Origin: Ignelater luminosus
Taxonomy: Eukaryota; Arthropoda; Insecta; Coleoptera; Elateridae
Assembly (NCBI GenBank): GCA_011009095.1
Contig: VTPC01089974.1
Coordinates: 196,058-260,057, forward strand
Length of the DNA: 64,000 bases
Reading direction: 5' to 3'
Shown: positions 1-11,319 of the stretch, in pieces
How positions within the stretch are numbered: position 1 is the stretch's first letter
Layout of the letters: each line of letters starts with the position of its first letter
The notes under the pieces: generated by a model
Told to the model about the DNA's origin: nothing
Databases searched by the model: none
What the model saw: the letters and a program-made list of their open reading frames with translations, nothing else
Program-made: the position numbers and the translations under genes

Positions 1-1061
1 TATCATTTAAACGTATCTCCATAAGCAACAGCATCAGAATATTTGGAACTCCCGCAACTGTAGTTAATACCTTCCTTCTTTTTTAATGCAAACAAAACTG
101 CGACTTGATCGTTATTCCCGTGCATCCTTCAAAAGCAAATTTAACATACAAGCAGAGGACTGTTTAAACCATACAATAAAAGAAAATCCGAAGTTAAAAT
201 GTAAAGACGTACAGATGATTAACGAGGAACTGGCCTAGGCAGATAATAGATAATTGAGTGACATTATTTATTTGAGACTTATTAAATAAATACTGCACAC
301 TTCGTAGAAGAATCCAAAGATATCAAACTTTGGCATTGTTTTATATTACCTATCAGTAAAATCAGCATGCATGAGAGGATAACGTATGGTTGATTCTCAC
401 TGCAATCGTAAATTCCAAAGCAGAATTCTATTGCTAATTTAGAAAAAATATTTTTGGTAATAATTCGAAAACTGAGTTTCTAGTTGAAGTTTTTATGACC
501 AAATCGGCGTTGCTTGTTTTATAAAAAAAAAGTGCGTGAGATGAAAAGTCTTATTGCCTTTAATTACAAAACATTCTTTATCATTGAAAATAAGGCAATT
601 ACATATCTCTGTTATTCATATTTGATTAAAGCCGTACTATAAAAGACTCTGATGTCTGCAAACGAAAGGCAGTTCAAATGCTTCAGCCACTAGAACAAAA
701 CAGAAACAAAAGTGGGCTTAAATTAGCACCATGAAGCACCCCTAAAGGAAATTCGAATTTATGCGATTCAGCATTATTTTTCTGTTTTGCCTGTTTGAAA
801 TAAACGAAATTTTGTTTATGTTAAAGACTTTTAAGTGTTCATCTTGTTTATGCTAAATGTTTCAGTAGTCTCTGTTGAAGGGATCAGAATAGCACCATAA
901 GTTAGGTTTATTAGTATTGTCCACGATTATACACCTTCGAGACACTGCTGGTAGATATCATGTTCGATAGAACAACAAGAAGCTCTCCTTAAACTCTCGT
1001 ACATTCACAGCAGAATTATTTATTTATTTTAGGAAACTATTACCGCTCAAGGCATCAGAAT
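1..1061. other. AT-rich intergenic DNA, nothing recognised
   Basis: Every frame is densely stopped. I see no protein motif, no RNA gene and no clear repeat before the foldback element that starts at 1,062. Confidence 0.6.
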
Positions 1062-1359
1062 TTCACTTTTTCACAATTTTTTCCAGGTTTTTAAAAAATT
1101 GTGAAAATATGCTGAAAATGCATATTAAGACTTGAAAATCTGGTTGCGTATTATTGAAAGTTTTGCAAAGTTCCATCCCCCAGATTGCCGTTAATCTGTA
1201 TTGCCCTGAATGGGCACCCTTGGCCATACCTTCTGGTGTTCCAAAGTTCGTATTATACAAACTTTCAATAATACCAATCAGATTTTCAAGTCTTAATATG
1301 CATTTTAAGCATATTTCTACAATGCTTTAAAAATCTGGAAAAAATTGTGAAAAAGTGAA
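1062..1359. mobile_element. Foldback / MITE with ~100-bp inverted arms
   Basis: The arms at about 1,062-1,161 and 1,260-1,359 are reverse complements of each other at roughly 85-90% identity by eye. The outer end reads TTCACTTTTTCACAATTTTT on one strand and the same with few changes on the other. They enclose about 98 bp of unlike, more GC-rich sequence. The length of about 300 bp, the long arms and the lack of coding sequence fit a foldback-type non-autonomous DNA transposon. The 65-codon minus-strand ORF across it (1,063-1,260) is a by-product of the arms. No target duplication could be fixed with certainty. Confidence 0.8.
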
Positions 1360-1379
1360 CTTTTTTGCATAAAGTGTTA

Positions 1380-1840
1380 ACTAAAGAAACAAAGACCACG
1401 CTAGTCTTTCTGGCGTTTTGATTTCAGGAATTAGGATAAAAAGACTGATAAAATGACGCAAATTTCAAGTTGTTAGGATTGGGTACGATAAGTCACATTT
1501 TCCGTTTGCGGTTTTTCGTATTTTACATGGAACAGCCCATGGCGTTTTTACCAAAGTACTTGTATTTCACCACTTTATAAAAATTTATAAACGACAGATA
1601 GTTAGGATTTGTGGAAAAACTAGACTTTCTCATAATTTCCACTACGAGCGCATGCCCACACCTAGCTCGTTGGGATTTTCACCAGAGTACATAGATACCT
1701 TTCTGCGTCGATGTGTAACAACGCCAGAAAGTTAGCATTCAGGCCTTCTTTTTCTGACAGTGGCTCTTGTACTATTATATGACTACAATCTAGATGTTTG
1801 ACAATGGTCATTTCAAGTTGTTATGGTTACCTTCTCCATT
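1380..1840. repeat. Degraded interspersed or tandem repeat
   Basis: Short related motifs recur: GTTAGGATT near 1,473 and 1,600, GTTGGGATT near 1,670, GTTAGCATT near 1,731, GTTATGGTT near 1,818. ACCAAAGTACTTGTAT near 1,548 resembles ACCAGAGTACATAGAT near 1,681. CTTTCTGGCGTT near 1,407 returns as its reverse complement AACGCCAGAAAG near 1,722. Spacing is irregular, so this may be an old tandem array or a decayed element. No coding potential is seen. Confidence 0.35.
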
Positions 1841-2334
1841 TCTTTAACGACTTCGATATTTTCATTTGTATTTTAATCTAAAACCTGAACCGATGTTACT
1901 TCAAGCCCACAAAGTTTTTCCTTCTGCTCTAGATGTAACAATATCTTATTCCTCTTTTGGCTTTGAAACACCTAACACCTCATATGACTGAGAAATAATT
2001 AAATTGTCATATTTGCACTATGTACTTATAACAGCCAGTAGTTCTACATAACACTATCCTTTTAACTAGTTACCTTTATATGGAAGTCCAACGTCCGAAG
2101 TGCAGCTGTACTGCTGCAGTCCAATGTAAGCTTCCCTTACTTGACTGGTGATTTCTCTTCCAAAAGTTTTCCTGGACTTAGAGTTAGTAAATTGCGGGCC
2201 ATCACAGTCCCTTAACTCGATCTTTACAACACAATATATGCGGTCTTAAAAAGCATCGATTGGACAAAAGACATTCATGAATCGATCACGATTTTAACAG
2301 CGTTTGGTCAGTTAATGAATTATTGGTCGATTAA
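1841..2334. other. Intergenic, nothing recognised
   Basis: AT-rich sequence without a supported gene. A PstI-like stretch, CAGCTGTACTGCTGCAG near 2,102, is partly palindromic but has no clear meaning. Confidence 0.5.
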
Positions 2335-2517
2335 TTAACGACTAGTCTCATTGTCGCCACCATCACATTCTCAACTGAAGTAGCAACCAACATTGTTCCC
2401 GTCGCCCCATCCACCAACAACTTCATTTGGATGCAATACCAGTGCTTACCACACCACAGCACTGCTGCAGACATCCATCAACCACAACTGCAGGCTGAAA
2501 AGGCGAGAAACTTATAA
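2335..2517 (+). other. GC-richer coding-like patch, 60 open codons, no ATG start
   Basis: Between an in-frame TAA at 2,332 and a TAA at 2,515 one plus-strand frame stays open for 60 codons, using many C-ending codons (GCC, ACC, AAC, TTC, ATC) unlike its surroundings. It would encode an Ala/Thr/Asn-rich start and a Gln/His-rich end (for example QPQLQAEKA). On the other strand a T-rich acceptor (ctcgccttttcag, about 2,492-2,504) is followed after about 45 bases by a strong donor GTAAGC, so a short minus-strand exon is an equal alternative. No family is recognised. It could be a decayed exon of a transposon or of a host gene. Confidence 0.3.
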
Positions 2518-2799
2518 CTGCTTCTGTTTTCTTCTTCAGGAAAGTGGGAATAACTATGATTGACCATGAGCTGACTAATAGAAACATTAGGACCTACATA
2601 CGTAGATATGTTCGATAGCGTATTTTAAACATTTAGTGGAAAAAGATCAATTTCTGGCTGCAAGAAATATCATTATTCCACGCTTTCCATGTTTGAGATT
2701 TTGCAAACAATATTGAAGAAAAGTATCTGAAGTATTGTTATTAACATAAAAAAGTTTTAATTTATAGTGAATTTCAGTTAAAAATGAGACTGACTTTTT

Positions 2800-3511
2800 A
2801 CGGTTACGCCCAAATTCCTTGCATAAAACTCCCCGTATTCCAACTCCTTGCATGTAAAACTCTTCGCAAAGGAAATCCTAGACATTAAATACATATATTT
2901 TTGCAACTATCACTATAGTGACATTTTTGTTAACTCAAAAACATCAGGGAAGCACCACTTTATCAAAAATAAAATAACAAAGCTGTGGCAACATATTTCC
3001 ATTGAATTTTGTTTTTTCTTTTATTTAATTTTTTAATATGCAGTTGCAGAAAAGATTTTGTATATACCACCTCAGGGAAGCGTCTTCACAGGACTCGCAG
3101 GCTTTCAGGACGAGCCACTAGGCGAGTCCTGGAATTGACCTGCTCGTCCTGTAAAGTATCACTTCCCCGACTTGTTACATAAATAATCATTATCGTACCA
3201 AAGAATTTGAAGTTGGTGTTGTTTACTGTTGTTTTATTAATAAAAGGCGCATTTATGTTTAAGTGAAATTTGTTCAGGGGTTTTATACCAAATCTTGGTA
3301 TATAAACTGCAACAGTATGTACAGGCTTTGCAATTTTCAAACAATTTATAATATATTTCTTCATGAAAAAATATATTGCAGGAATCCAGCGGTCTGCGTT
3401 TGAAGAAATACCGAACAAATGTTCTTTATCCATCATCCGTTTCTTAATCACGTCGTGATTCCACTGTAATGTTAGAATCGTTCTTTGTTGTACTACAATG
3501 ATTATTCCCAT
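2800..3511 (-). pseudogene. Ty3/gypsy-type integrase remnant
   Basis: A 141-codon open frame (3,511 to 3,086, minus strand) reads like the start of a gypsy-class integrase. It has a zinc-finger-like stretch with a His (EHLFG) about 20 residues before MKKYIINCLKIAKP, where the family usually has YixxCxxCxxxK. About 25 residues later comes PLNKFHLNINAPF, where the family has the first catalytic Asp in a PFxxxHxDHxGP context. Here that Asp appears as Asn and the second zinc cysteine is lost, so the enzyme would be dead. A further piece near 2,800-2,870 (GFPLRRVL, then a RS-N-TGSF stretch) resembles the FGxPxRxxSDRGxxF block that follows in the family. An AT-rich insert and the hairpin at 3,076-3,166 lie between. 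No LTRs or other pol domains were found. The family call rests on motif order, not on an alignment. Confidence 0.5.
3076..3166. repeat. Small foldback with interleaved inverted repeats
   Basis: Outer arms GGAAGCGTCTTCACAGGACT and the complement of the segment ending at 3,166 pair imperfectly over about 24 bases. Inside are four related 10-mers: CAGGACTCGC (3,089), CAGGACGAGC (3,106), GCGAGTCCTG (3,122) and GCTCGTCCTG (3,142). The first pairs perfectly with the third and the second with the fourth, but those stems cross. The nested pairing (first with fourth, second with third) is 8 of 10. The decamer TCAGGGAAGC occurs at 2,944 and again at 3,072. It looks like a tiny foldback inserted in the integrase remnant. 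Confidence 0.6.
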
Positions 3512-6500
3512 TACGACTTCACCGTAATTGCCGACATAAATTATATCACAATTTCTAGTTGTAGATCTCTTTTGGTTTTTTTATTCAAATTCACAAATTG
3601 GCATTTTTAGTTTTTATTTGGAAAAAAGCATAAATCTATAAAACACTTAAATGCCGCATTAATATTATAAGCCATCTGTTGTTATTTTAAATAGGAAATG
3701 TATGTACACATAGTAATGTGTATCTCCAATGAAGAAAGATGAAAAAGTTCGATCATTTCCGACTATACGTTAAAGGATTGCAAATTCAACTTCTAACTAA
3801 TACATATAGAAGAAAAACTAGTTTCTACAAAAAAAACTGCTAAAGTCATCGTCAGAGAGATTTGCAAAGATACGCTTACCTACCTAACAACGAACTCTTG
3901 GCTGCATAGTTTAAATAAACCTACACTATACACATAGTCGTATCTATAAAAACTTGACTAGACTAAGTTGTTCTCATAAAACTTATGTACGGACGACAGC
4001 AATAGCAATATAAAATAATCGGTGCATTCCCAGTACGGAGCCAGCGCCATGGAATTTTATAGCTAAGGTTAATGAGCTTAAAATGGCGGTTTAGAGTAAC
4101 TTTAACGCTACCGTTTGCAATAAGGAGAATAAAATAACAACCTATTTTAAAATTCAAACAACCACCTTGAGTACTTTAAAGCAAGAAAACGCAGAATAAT
4201 TTATATGAACGTGTGGTACTATGTTTGTCATTATAGTTTAAGTATCACATCGATATCGAAAAACAATTCTCTAATTTGCTTATTTACATACTATAACGAT
4301 TAGAAGGTTTCCTTTATTATAGGTGGATTCTATTATAATTTATTGTACTGGAAAGATTCTTGAAATTCCATCAATTTTCAATGTGGCAACAGGTTTTAAT
4401 TTGTCAGATTTGTATTTTAAGATGTTGTCTTGTTGGTTTTTCTACCATTTTAATCAAGTAAGCTTCTAGTTGGGTACGAGAACAAGAATATCGATAATAA
4501 CAATACTACTATAAAACTATTTACTTGTGTATATTCACTAACAATTTGAATAATTTAGACAAGCACTTCCATTAAATTCTTTAAGATAATTGCTCTGAAA
4601 TCTTTACAATACAAATTTACAGTTTAGTCTTAATACATACGTAGATGATATCTTAATTTGTTTATATGAATAGGAGACGCCTGGCTGTTATTATATTCTT
4701 GGATAGTTGGTTTGCATCTAGATAATAAGTTCACTATGATGTTCTTGTAACTTATCAGTAAAAGCTCCAGCTATTTAACAAAAGATAAATACACTTCCGT
4801 ATAACTGATCAAATATTCTGCATGATTTCTCTCTATATCTTCACTTGTGCACCGTACTTTTTTCCCTTCTCACCCCGACAACATTCAACCTGCTACTTTG
4901 CTTATGTTGTTAGCACCAGTTGAATTTTGCAAAATTCAGTAGATCCTACTTTCATTGTCTTTATGTTATATGTCAACAAAATCAGAATCATGCCGTATAA
5001 AACCCATTTTCTAACTTTCTAGTACAACTCGGTTTTTATCTTTCCCAAGCATTATCTTCCAAAATTGTGTTTCAATGATGCTTACAGTATTTTCTGATTG
5101 AGTGATTTTGCATGGGAAATCATTGTTGTTGTATAAACTTCTCTTTCTAAACACAATATTATTTAAAAAATCCTCTATCATTTTTAATATAAAATCCTCT
5201 TTCTTCTTTCCGAGAATAGCCAGAGAACTTAATGAAATTTAAGGGTATTTCTACAATATCCATTTTGGTTGCTTTTTGGAAATTAGCCACGATGATACAA
5301 GTTCTTGTTATACACGTACTATAATAATTATGGAAAAAAAAAACTTTACACAGCTGTTTGTCAACTGTTGAGTTTACTGAATGCATTCATTGTATTGATG
5401 TTTTGTTTAGAGGTGCGAATATGAGAGTTTACTATCACTTCGACTTGAAACCACAGGTTTTATAAAGTTTACAAGAATACAAAAACATAATCATACTATA
5501 AGGATTCTGTATTCCACAAAGAACTAGAGAAAAGCTTTTTAAAACTGAAACTAAGTTAAAAGAAATGCATTAAGTGAAGGTTGATAGAAATGTAGAAAGT
5601 AATGCAAATAATTAAAAAATCACAATACGGAAAATAGAAGAAAGGTGAGCGAAGATGGCCAATAGAAAAGCTTATCAATTGGTTTCATTTCCTACAGTTA
5701 GATACTATCTAAGAAAGTCTCATAGAAATTAACTTGCCTTTGTGTTTGTTAAAATTTATCAACAGTTTTGATCGCAATACAGATCTTTTTGCAAAGTAAC
5801 TTCCAGAACCATAGCAAGATTATCTTTTCGGGGGGTGCTGGCAGAAGTGTTAAACTTACCAAATTTTATTATTAACTATTATCATTTTTCAAGTCAATTA
5901 CAAACCTAAACTAAGTATTTCAAAAAACGCTTTCAGATAAAAATAGTGTTGTTCAGTTTTCCTGACATTGATGATGATGATGTAGATATTTTCCACACAT
6001 TAACTGCTTGGTACTTTGGACAAGGAAATTACTTCCTACATGGTTGTTACAAACATAATTCTTATCGATTTTATTTACTGCTTCTATCTCTAGAACACTT
6101 TGCACAGAAATATCGAGTCATAGATTTTTTAATCTTGTGCAAAAGATTTATTAACGCTGAGATAAAAAAAACAACACTTTTTAACCATCATCTTTCAGAC
6201 AATATTTATTAGCAGGTGGAATTTGTCTGCTATTCCTATCTTAGCACTATAACTGTAAACTACCTTGAGTCAACCATAATCTCTTCTTTTTTTAAAATTA
6301 ATCCTGAAAACTTCCACTGTTTTCTGAAGGTGTTTTGAACAAATCATCCAAAGTCACACATTCAATTTCGCGATCTTTCGATAGTTGGAAAGACTTCACG
6401 CAAAAACCAATTTATTTGTTTTTAAATACGATAACTACCAATTATTATTCTTCTTTTTGGTTATTGGGTTATTGCTAACTTGTAGAATTGTCTTATAAAT

Positions 6501-7475
6501 TATAATATAAATAAAAGTACAATACGCAATTACAATAAATAATAAATAAACGCGCTTTTTTATTTCAACTGTAATTTTTTTGGATATTTTAAAGAAATCA
6601 AGAAAATCATCATTTGAAATATACTTTACAACGACTTTATATTGCATCTTCTTATCCATTATACCGAATTTATATATTTTTTTTGAATTTATATTGATAA
6701 TGGCAACATAAGTCAACAGAAGATTATTCAGCATTTTCTTTTTATAACAATCTAGAACTGTAATAATTGTTTTTGAGTCTGCAAGTTTGGTCTACAATTA
6801 CTGTTGCTTATGTTTTAAGAAAGATCTTGGGTTTCTTGTGAGATCGTTTACAACTTTCTCATAGAAATTACTTTACTTATCAATTCTAGCCTTTTTTTGT
6901 TTTTATTTTCTTTTTTAAAAAGTTTAATGCCTTCCAAATCTAAGAATTTATAGTTGGGCTTTCCGCAATCTTAAAAACTTCTTATTTTTAGTATATTAAG
7001 GTTTAGAAGAAGCTCAAAAAATTTTGTGGGTGCTAAGCACCTCTGAGCATTCTCCTGCCACTGTCATGGATACTTCTGGTTTATTCTAGACACTATAAGA
7101 AGAATCGCACTCTGTTATATTCGTTCAAAGTAAATCGTGTTTGCAATTATTTTCCATTAACTACTTTATACTATTCATCAGCAGGTATGCCTAGGGCCTA
7201 ATCCACAAACCAGATTTTGCAACTTTTAGCTTTGCTATTTTTAATGAATAATATAATACACAATATCTATAGCAAAGGCGAAAACATCAAGTAAAAATGA
7301 GAAGTACTTTTTAAAGAGTATATTTAATATATTGCATCATATTGAACCAAGAAATAACTGACAATTAAAGATTTTGTAAATGCAAAGTTAAAAGTGAAAA
7401 GATTTGTGGAATAGGCTCCTGGTCTGGTGTTTTTCTAATCTTGCCGTGGTGACCTCCAATATGAAACTCAAGCAA
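3512..7475. other. AT-rich intergenic, no supported gene
   Basis: Only short ORFs occur (for example 88 codons at 5,946-6,212 and 99 codons at 6,435-6,734), rich in Ile, Lys, Asn and Phe as expected from base composition and without a recognised motif. The 5,946 ORF follows a plausible acceptor (cgctttcag) and opens with a GAT repeat coding DDDD, but nothing else supports an exon. Confidence 0.5.
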
Positions 7476-7491
7476 CTGGGATTAATCCCAG
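7476..7491. promoter_or_regulatory. 16-bp perfect palindrome with two TAATCC sites
   Basis: CTGGGATTAATCCCAG is a perfect palindrome. Its centre GGATTAATCC holds two inverted copies of TAATCC, the core site of K50 homeodomain proteins (bicoid, Otx and Pitx class). Binding is an inference from the motif only; a chance palindrome in AT-rich DNA is possible. Confidence 0.3.
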
Positions 7492-7740
7492 ATTTGAAAG
7501 ATTTTTATGTTATAGCACGACTCACGAAAACAATGTAGATAACACTTTGGTACCTTTCGAGAATTACAGTAAAAGCAAAATCGAAACAACCTTTAAACTA
7601 AAAATTAAAAACATCTGGTCCGCCAAAATGATCATTAAGTATATGACTCAGTTGGAAGTGAACATAACTTAAGTAATGGTGATACAAAGTTGCAGATAGA
7701 AGTTTATGACGAATTTTATGCGTTTTAAACGCCAGTTAGG

Positions 7741-8180
7741 AAGTGGTAACAACTTGCTCTTTGGTCCACTTTTGTCAACGCTGAAGGTGTACTAAGATAT
7801 TCGTGTCTACAGCGTTCCCAAGAAAGTTGATTTATGTTTTTCATTAATTAGCAGTAAGGTAGGCAATTGATATTTATTAGAAGAGAAGATGCCTGGGTGT
7901 AAGAGTGCATAGATCTTGAGGATCTGCACTTAACTTAAGAATTCATAATTCAATAATTCCTCTTTCCGACACAAAATGGTATACAATATAAGGTTCCTCA
8001 TACGTAATATGTTATCACCAATAACACGCGTAAGATGTTTCCTAACTTTTAACAGATTTGATGTTCGATTCAAACACTCCACCAAGGTGTGGAGCTGACG
8101 GTAGATTAAATATCCATTCAATACTGTTCGCACTTACAGAATCATTTAATCAGATCGATGATTTTTTCAACGATGGTGCG
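7741..8180 (-). pseudogene. BEL/Pao retrotransposon integrase remnant
   Basis: Read on the minus strand with frame changes, the segment gives in order: LNDSVSANSIEWIFNLPSAP (about 8,165-8,100), HLGGVFESNIKSVK, then HLTRVIGDNIL and YEE-like residues, then SADPQDLCTLTPRHLLF (about 7,920-7,870), and NILVHLQR with QKWTKEQ (about 7,805-7,765). This is the order of the BEL/Pao integrase core: the WxFxPPxxPHFGGLWE block holding the third catalytic acid (the Glu is kept here), the RVLGDxxLTxEE block, SSDPxDLxxLTPGHFL, and the RWxxEYLxxLQxRxKW tail. Several stops (after KSVKS, in the LTP region and after LQR) and at least two frameshifts show it is dead. No protease, RT or LTR was found, so it is a fragment. 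Confidence 0.72.
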
Positions 8181-10495
8181 AAAAACCTACACAGGGTGAG
8201 ATACCATTTCATACATAATGTGTAAGGGAATTCAAAAAGCTATACGAAATCGTAATTCATAAGGAGAACTAAAAAGTTATTGCGGTAGAAAAGTCTAACT
8301 TAATAGCGTACACCACATTAAAATTAAATTACATAATAGTAATAATAATAATAATAAGAGCAGGTAACATAAAATATAAGTATATTGCAAAAGAAGTCAT
8401 TCATTTAACTTTTTATCCTTTTTTCAGATACCTTTCTAAAGATAAAGATGTTCATTGACCTCATGATTCACCCCAGAAAACAAGTTACTACAAAAATCCT
8501 GCAATACCAAATATCACTTTTTTGTAAAGGAATTCAAAATCACGATGTTATACTGTGTTTAATGGTTAATGATATTGGGTTGGTACACGACTTCGCCAAT
8601 CAAGAGTTTGATCATTATCTACAAACATACAGCTTAATTAGACTTTTTATTGAAGAAACTTAATTTCTTAATTAAAGTTACATGTTAATCCGATATTATA
8701 TAAAATGGATATACTTAACACTATTACGTAGAAAACGTGAAGAAATTAATAATCTTCCATCATTCATGAACTTAGAAATAAAACAATATAAAAAAATCTG
8801 CTCATAAATAGTAGATCATTCTGTTTTATTTATCACCATTAATTACTCTTTTCATTAAATAAATTTTCTTCTACTATTAATTTTATCAGAGACAAGATAT
8901 TTTTTAATTATATAATTACAAATATCTATTCATTCCTATATGTGTCGCTTTTGATAATTTTATTAGTAACACCACGGCGTCGCTAGAATGTTGGATTCCT
9001 TTATAACCGAAAGCTTTTTTTGAAATAATACATCATTAAATGCGCAGCATATAGAGGTGGCACTCGTTTGAAAATGCACTTGCTGCAGCATGGCAACAGA
9101 CTTGCAATGCTACTTTCAGTTCCTCTTTTTACTTCATGTAATGTAAGGGTTTCTCTGTTTTTTCTGAAAATCAACATTTTAGTTACTTCTAAAACCGCCA
9201 AAAATAAAATAAAAGAAGAATTGCGTGTTTAATAACATAATAATTTACTAAATGTAAAATAAAAAAGTTACATAAAGTGCAACTTGTTTTTGTTATCACT
9301 TTCATTGCATGCTATTATAAATAAACAGTTTAAAAAATAAACTGAAAATTTTGCTTAAGTTGTACTTAATGTTGCTGGTAACAATAGCGAAAAGGTTTAG
9401 GATAATAAAAATACCGAATCTTAACTTTTTGTAAATAAATTTGCCTTTAAAGATGAAATCTTGATTCGTGTCAAACAAAAACGGAAAGTAGTAATGTTCT
9501 AGCTGAAGAATAAAATGTAAATCACATTTTTATTACATTTGTATTATACAGAGCTCCGAACTACCAAGTAGTCTAACGAAACTAATATAATAATAACTTC
9601 ATAGTGTCAGTCACTTTATTTTTGAACTGCTACAACAAAAACAGGAAAGACTCTTGCGCTAAAGACCATCAATTTGTCTTGATATCTGAGACATAACCTA
9701 GGGGTAGGAGTTTAGATATACCCGTACTTGATAAACTTCATAATTTGTACTTGAATGTTAACTTTTTAGGCTTTATGAACAGTACACCTGAATCTTTGCA
9801 ACAGGTTTCTAATAAAACATATCACCATTATGAATGTTGACCGTGACTTTAGTTTTTGGTAACTTTCGACATTCCTAGTGGCTTCTCAAATACAACTCTT
9901 AAGATCGCGAAACAGTCGTCGATCATTTTTGGATTGAAGAGATCAACTCTGAATAAAAGATTGATTTTGATTCTGTTGTCGTTTTTACGGTCCATATACT
10001 TAAATAATAACTGTGATGAAACCTTTCTTATTGGAAACATATTTAGAAAACTGACTTTAATCAAATTATTCTAGATTGCAAAATCGTGAAAGAAATTGGA
10101 CACCTGCCATACGGTGACAGTATGTATTTTAATCTTCAAATCTTCGTGGAGATAAAGAGTCTCTAAATAAATCATCTGGCACTGGGCTATTTTAAAATTT
10201 ACAAAACAGAATAGAAAATGATACATTTGGAGACGTGCAGATTTAGTTCTAGATGTTAAAGTAGTCAATCTGAGAAGATTGTTCGGGCCTATTTGACTTC
10301 TCTGGTTAGTTGGATTTGTTGGGCAAGTCAAATAAATTCTTCGAGCTAAGGAAGCTTTAATAGTGTATTATACAAAAATTGCTCTTTGGTGCCTATTATG
10401 TACTTATGGAATTATAACTAAGCATTAAATCAAATGTTTATCAGCAAAAACAAATTTGCTTTTGATGTAATTTCTTTTTAAATTTTGAAGAAGAA
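8181..10495. other. AT-rich intergenic, no supported gene
   Basis: A 71-codon ORF at 8,448-8,663 lies just after a good acceptor-like tract (tatccttttttcag, ending 8,427), but its product has no motif I recognise and no donor follows. Overlapping ORFs on both strands near 9,850-10,330 look like chance. No RNA gene seen. Confidence 0.45.
8338..8356 (+). repeat. (AAT)n microsatellite
   Basis: A short run of six or so AAT units with one imperfect unit upstream. Confidence 0.85.
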
Positions 10496-11319
10496 ATGGA
10501 TATTCCAGAAATTGAGAACGTTGCAAACCAAGTAATTCTTAATTTGTTGCCAGCAAAATAAAGGCGAAACTACGATTTGGCGTATAGCTGCTCTAAAAGT
10601 GGTGTGAATCAAAACATGTCGAAAACAAAAAATCAATGAAACTAAAATCTTCGACCTTATGGTCGACGTTTTCAATGTTAAAAGAGACTTTAAATGTAAC
10701 TTAAAACGGAAATCCTTCAATTATAAACCAAAGCAATCTAGAGTCATCTAGATTCTAGAAGAAGGAAACTGAAACGTTTTTAAGATAGTACATTAATCTT
10801 ACGTTATTGTGTGGTGATTTTTAAAAAAGTCTTGCTAATTAAAAATTACCAACATAAATGGCACCAGATCCTCTTTTATCATTTTATAAAATATAATATG
10901 TTGCTTAAAGAATATGAGAAAGCACTCAGTGCAACCAGTAGGGATTAATATTTTTGGTAAAATGCCCCGCCAAGTAAAATTAGCTTACACTGGGCATTGC
11001 TTTCGAAAGTCATCGGTCTCATTATTGGCCGATTCAGAAGCGGTGATATGTAGATGTGCCAAAACGCTACGAAGGGTGGAAAAGTCCGACAGCAGCAGAA
11101 GGCTACGTCAAGACTTCCATCGAAAATAAGGACAAGATTCTCTGACAAATTCTCGGAGACAATAATCAGTAGGCATCATTTGTATGTATCCCACCTACGA
11201 GTAAAACCAGTGAAAATAAAGAACCAACAAAACCGAACGTGGTGTTTACGACAGTGACAACCTCATCATTTAGTATAACACAATCTTGGACAGAATTCAA
11301 TAAAAATTTTAATAATTAA
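10496..11319 (+). pseudogene. Crypton-type tyrosine recombinase, broken
   Basis: Start ATG at 10,496 gives MDIPEIENVANQVILNLLPA, then a stop. After a frame change the core-binding part follows: KWCESKHVENKK, KSSTLWSTFSMLKETLNV (about 10,578-10,697) and YKPKQSR. The C-terminal catalytic half begins about 10,914 with QPVGINIFGKMPRQVKLAYT, then GHCFRKSSVSLLADS, which carries the H-x-x-R pair, a frame change, then RYEGWKSPTAAEGYVKTSIE (from 11,065) with the conserved Trp and the presumed nucleophile Tyr. The tail runs in one frame to a stop at 11,317 with two internal stops. Crypton recombinases are usually 300-400 residues. Here about 60 residues around the first catalytic Arg are missing or unreadable, and there are at least two frameshifts and many stops. 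Cryptons carry no terminal repeats, so its edges cannot be set precisely. The order and spacing of motifs make the family call strong. Confidence 0.85.

Noticed and set aside
1063-1260. 65-codon minus-strand ORF
   Set aside because: Lies across the arm of the foldback element and has no motif.
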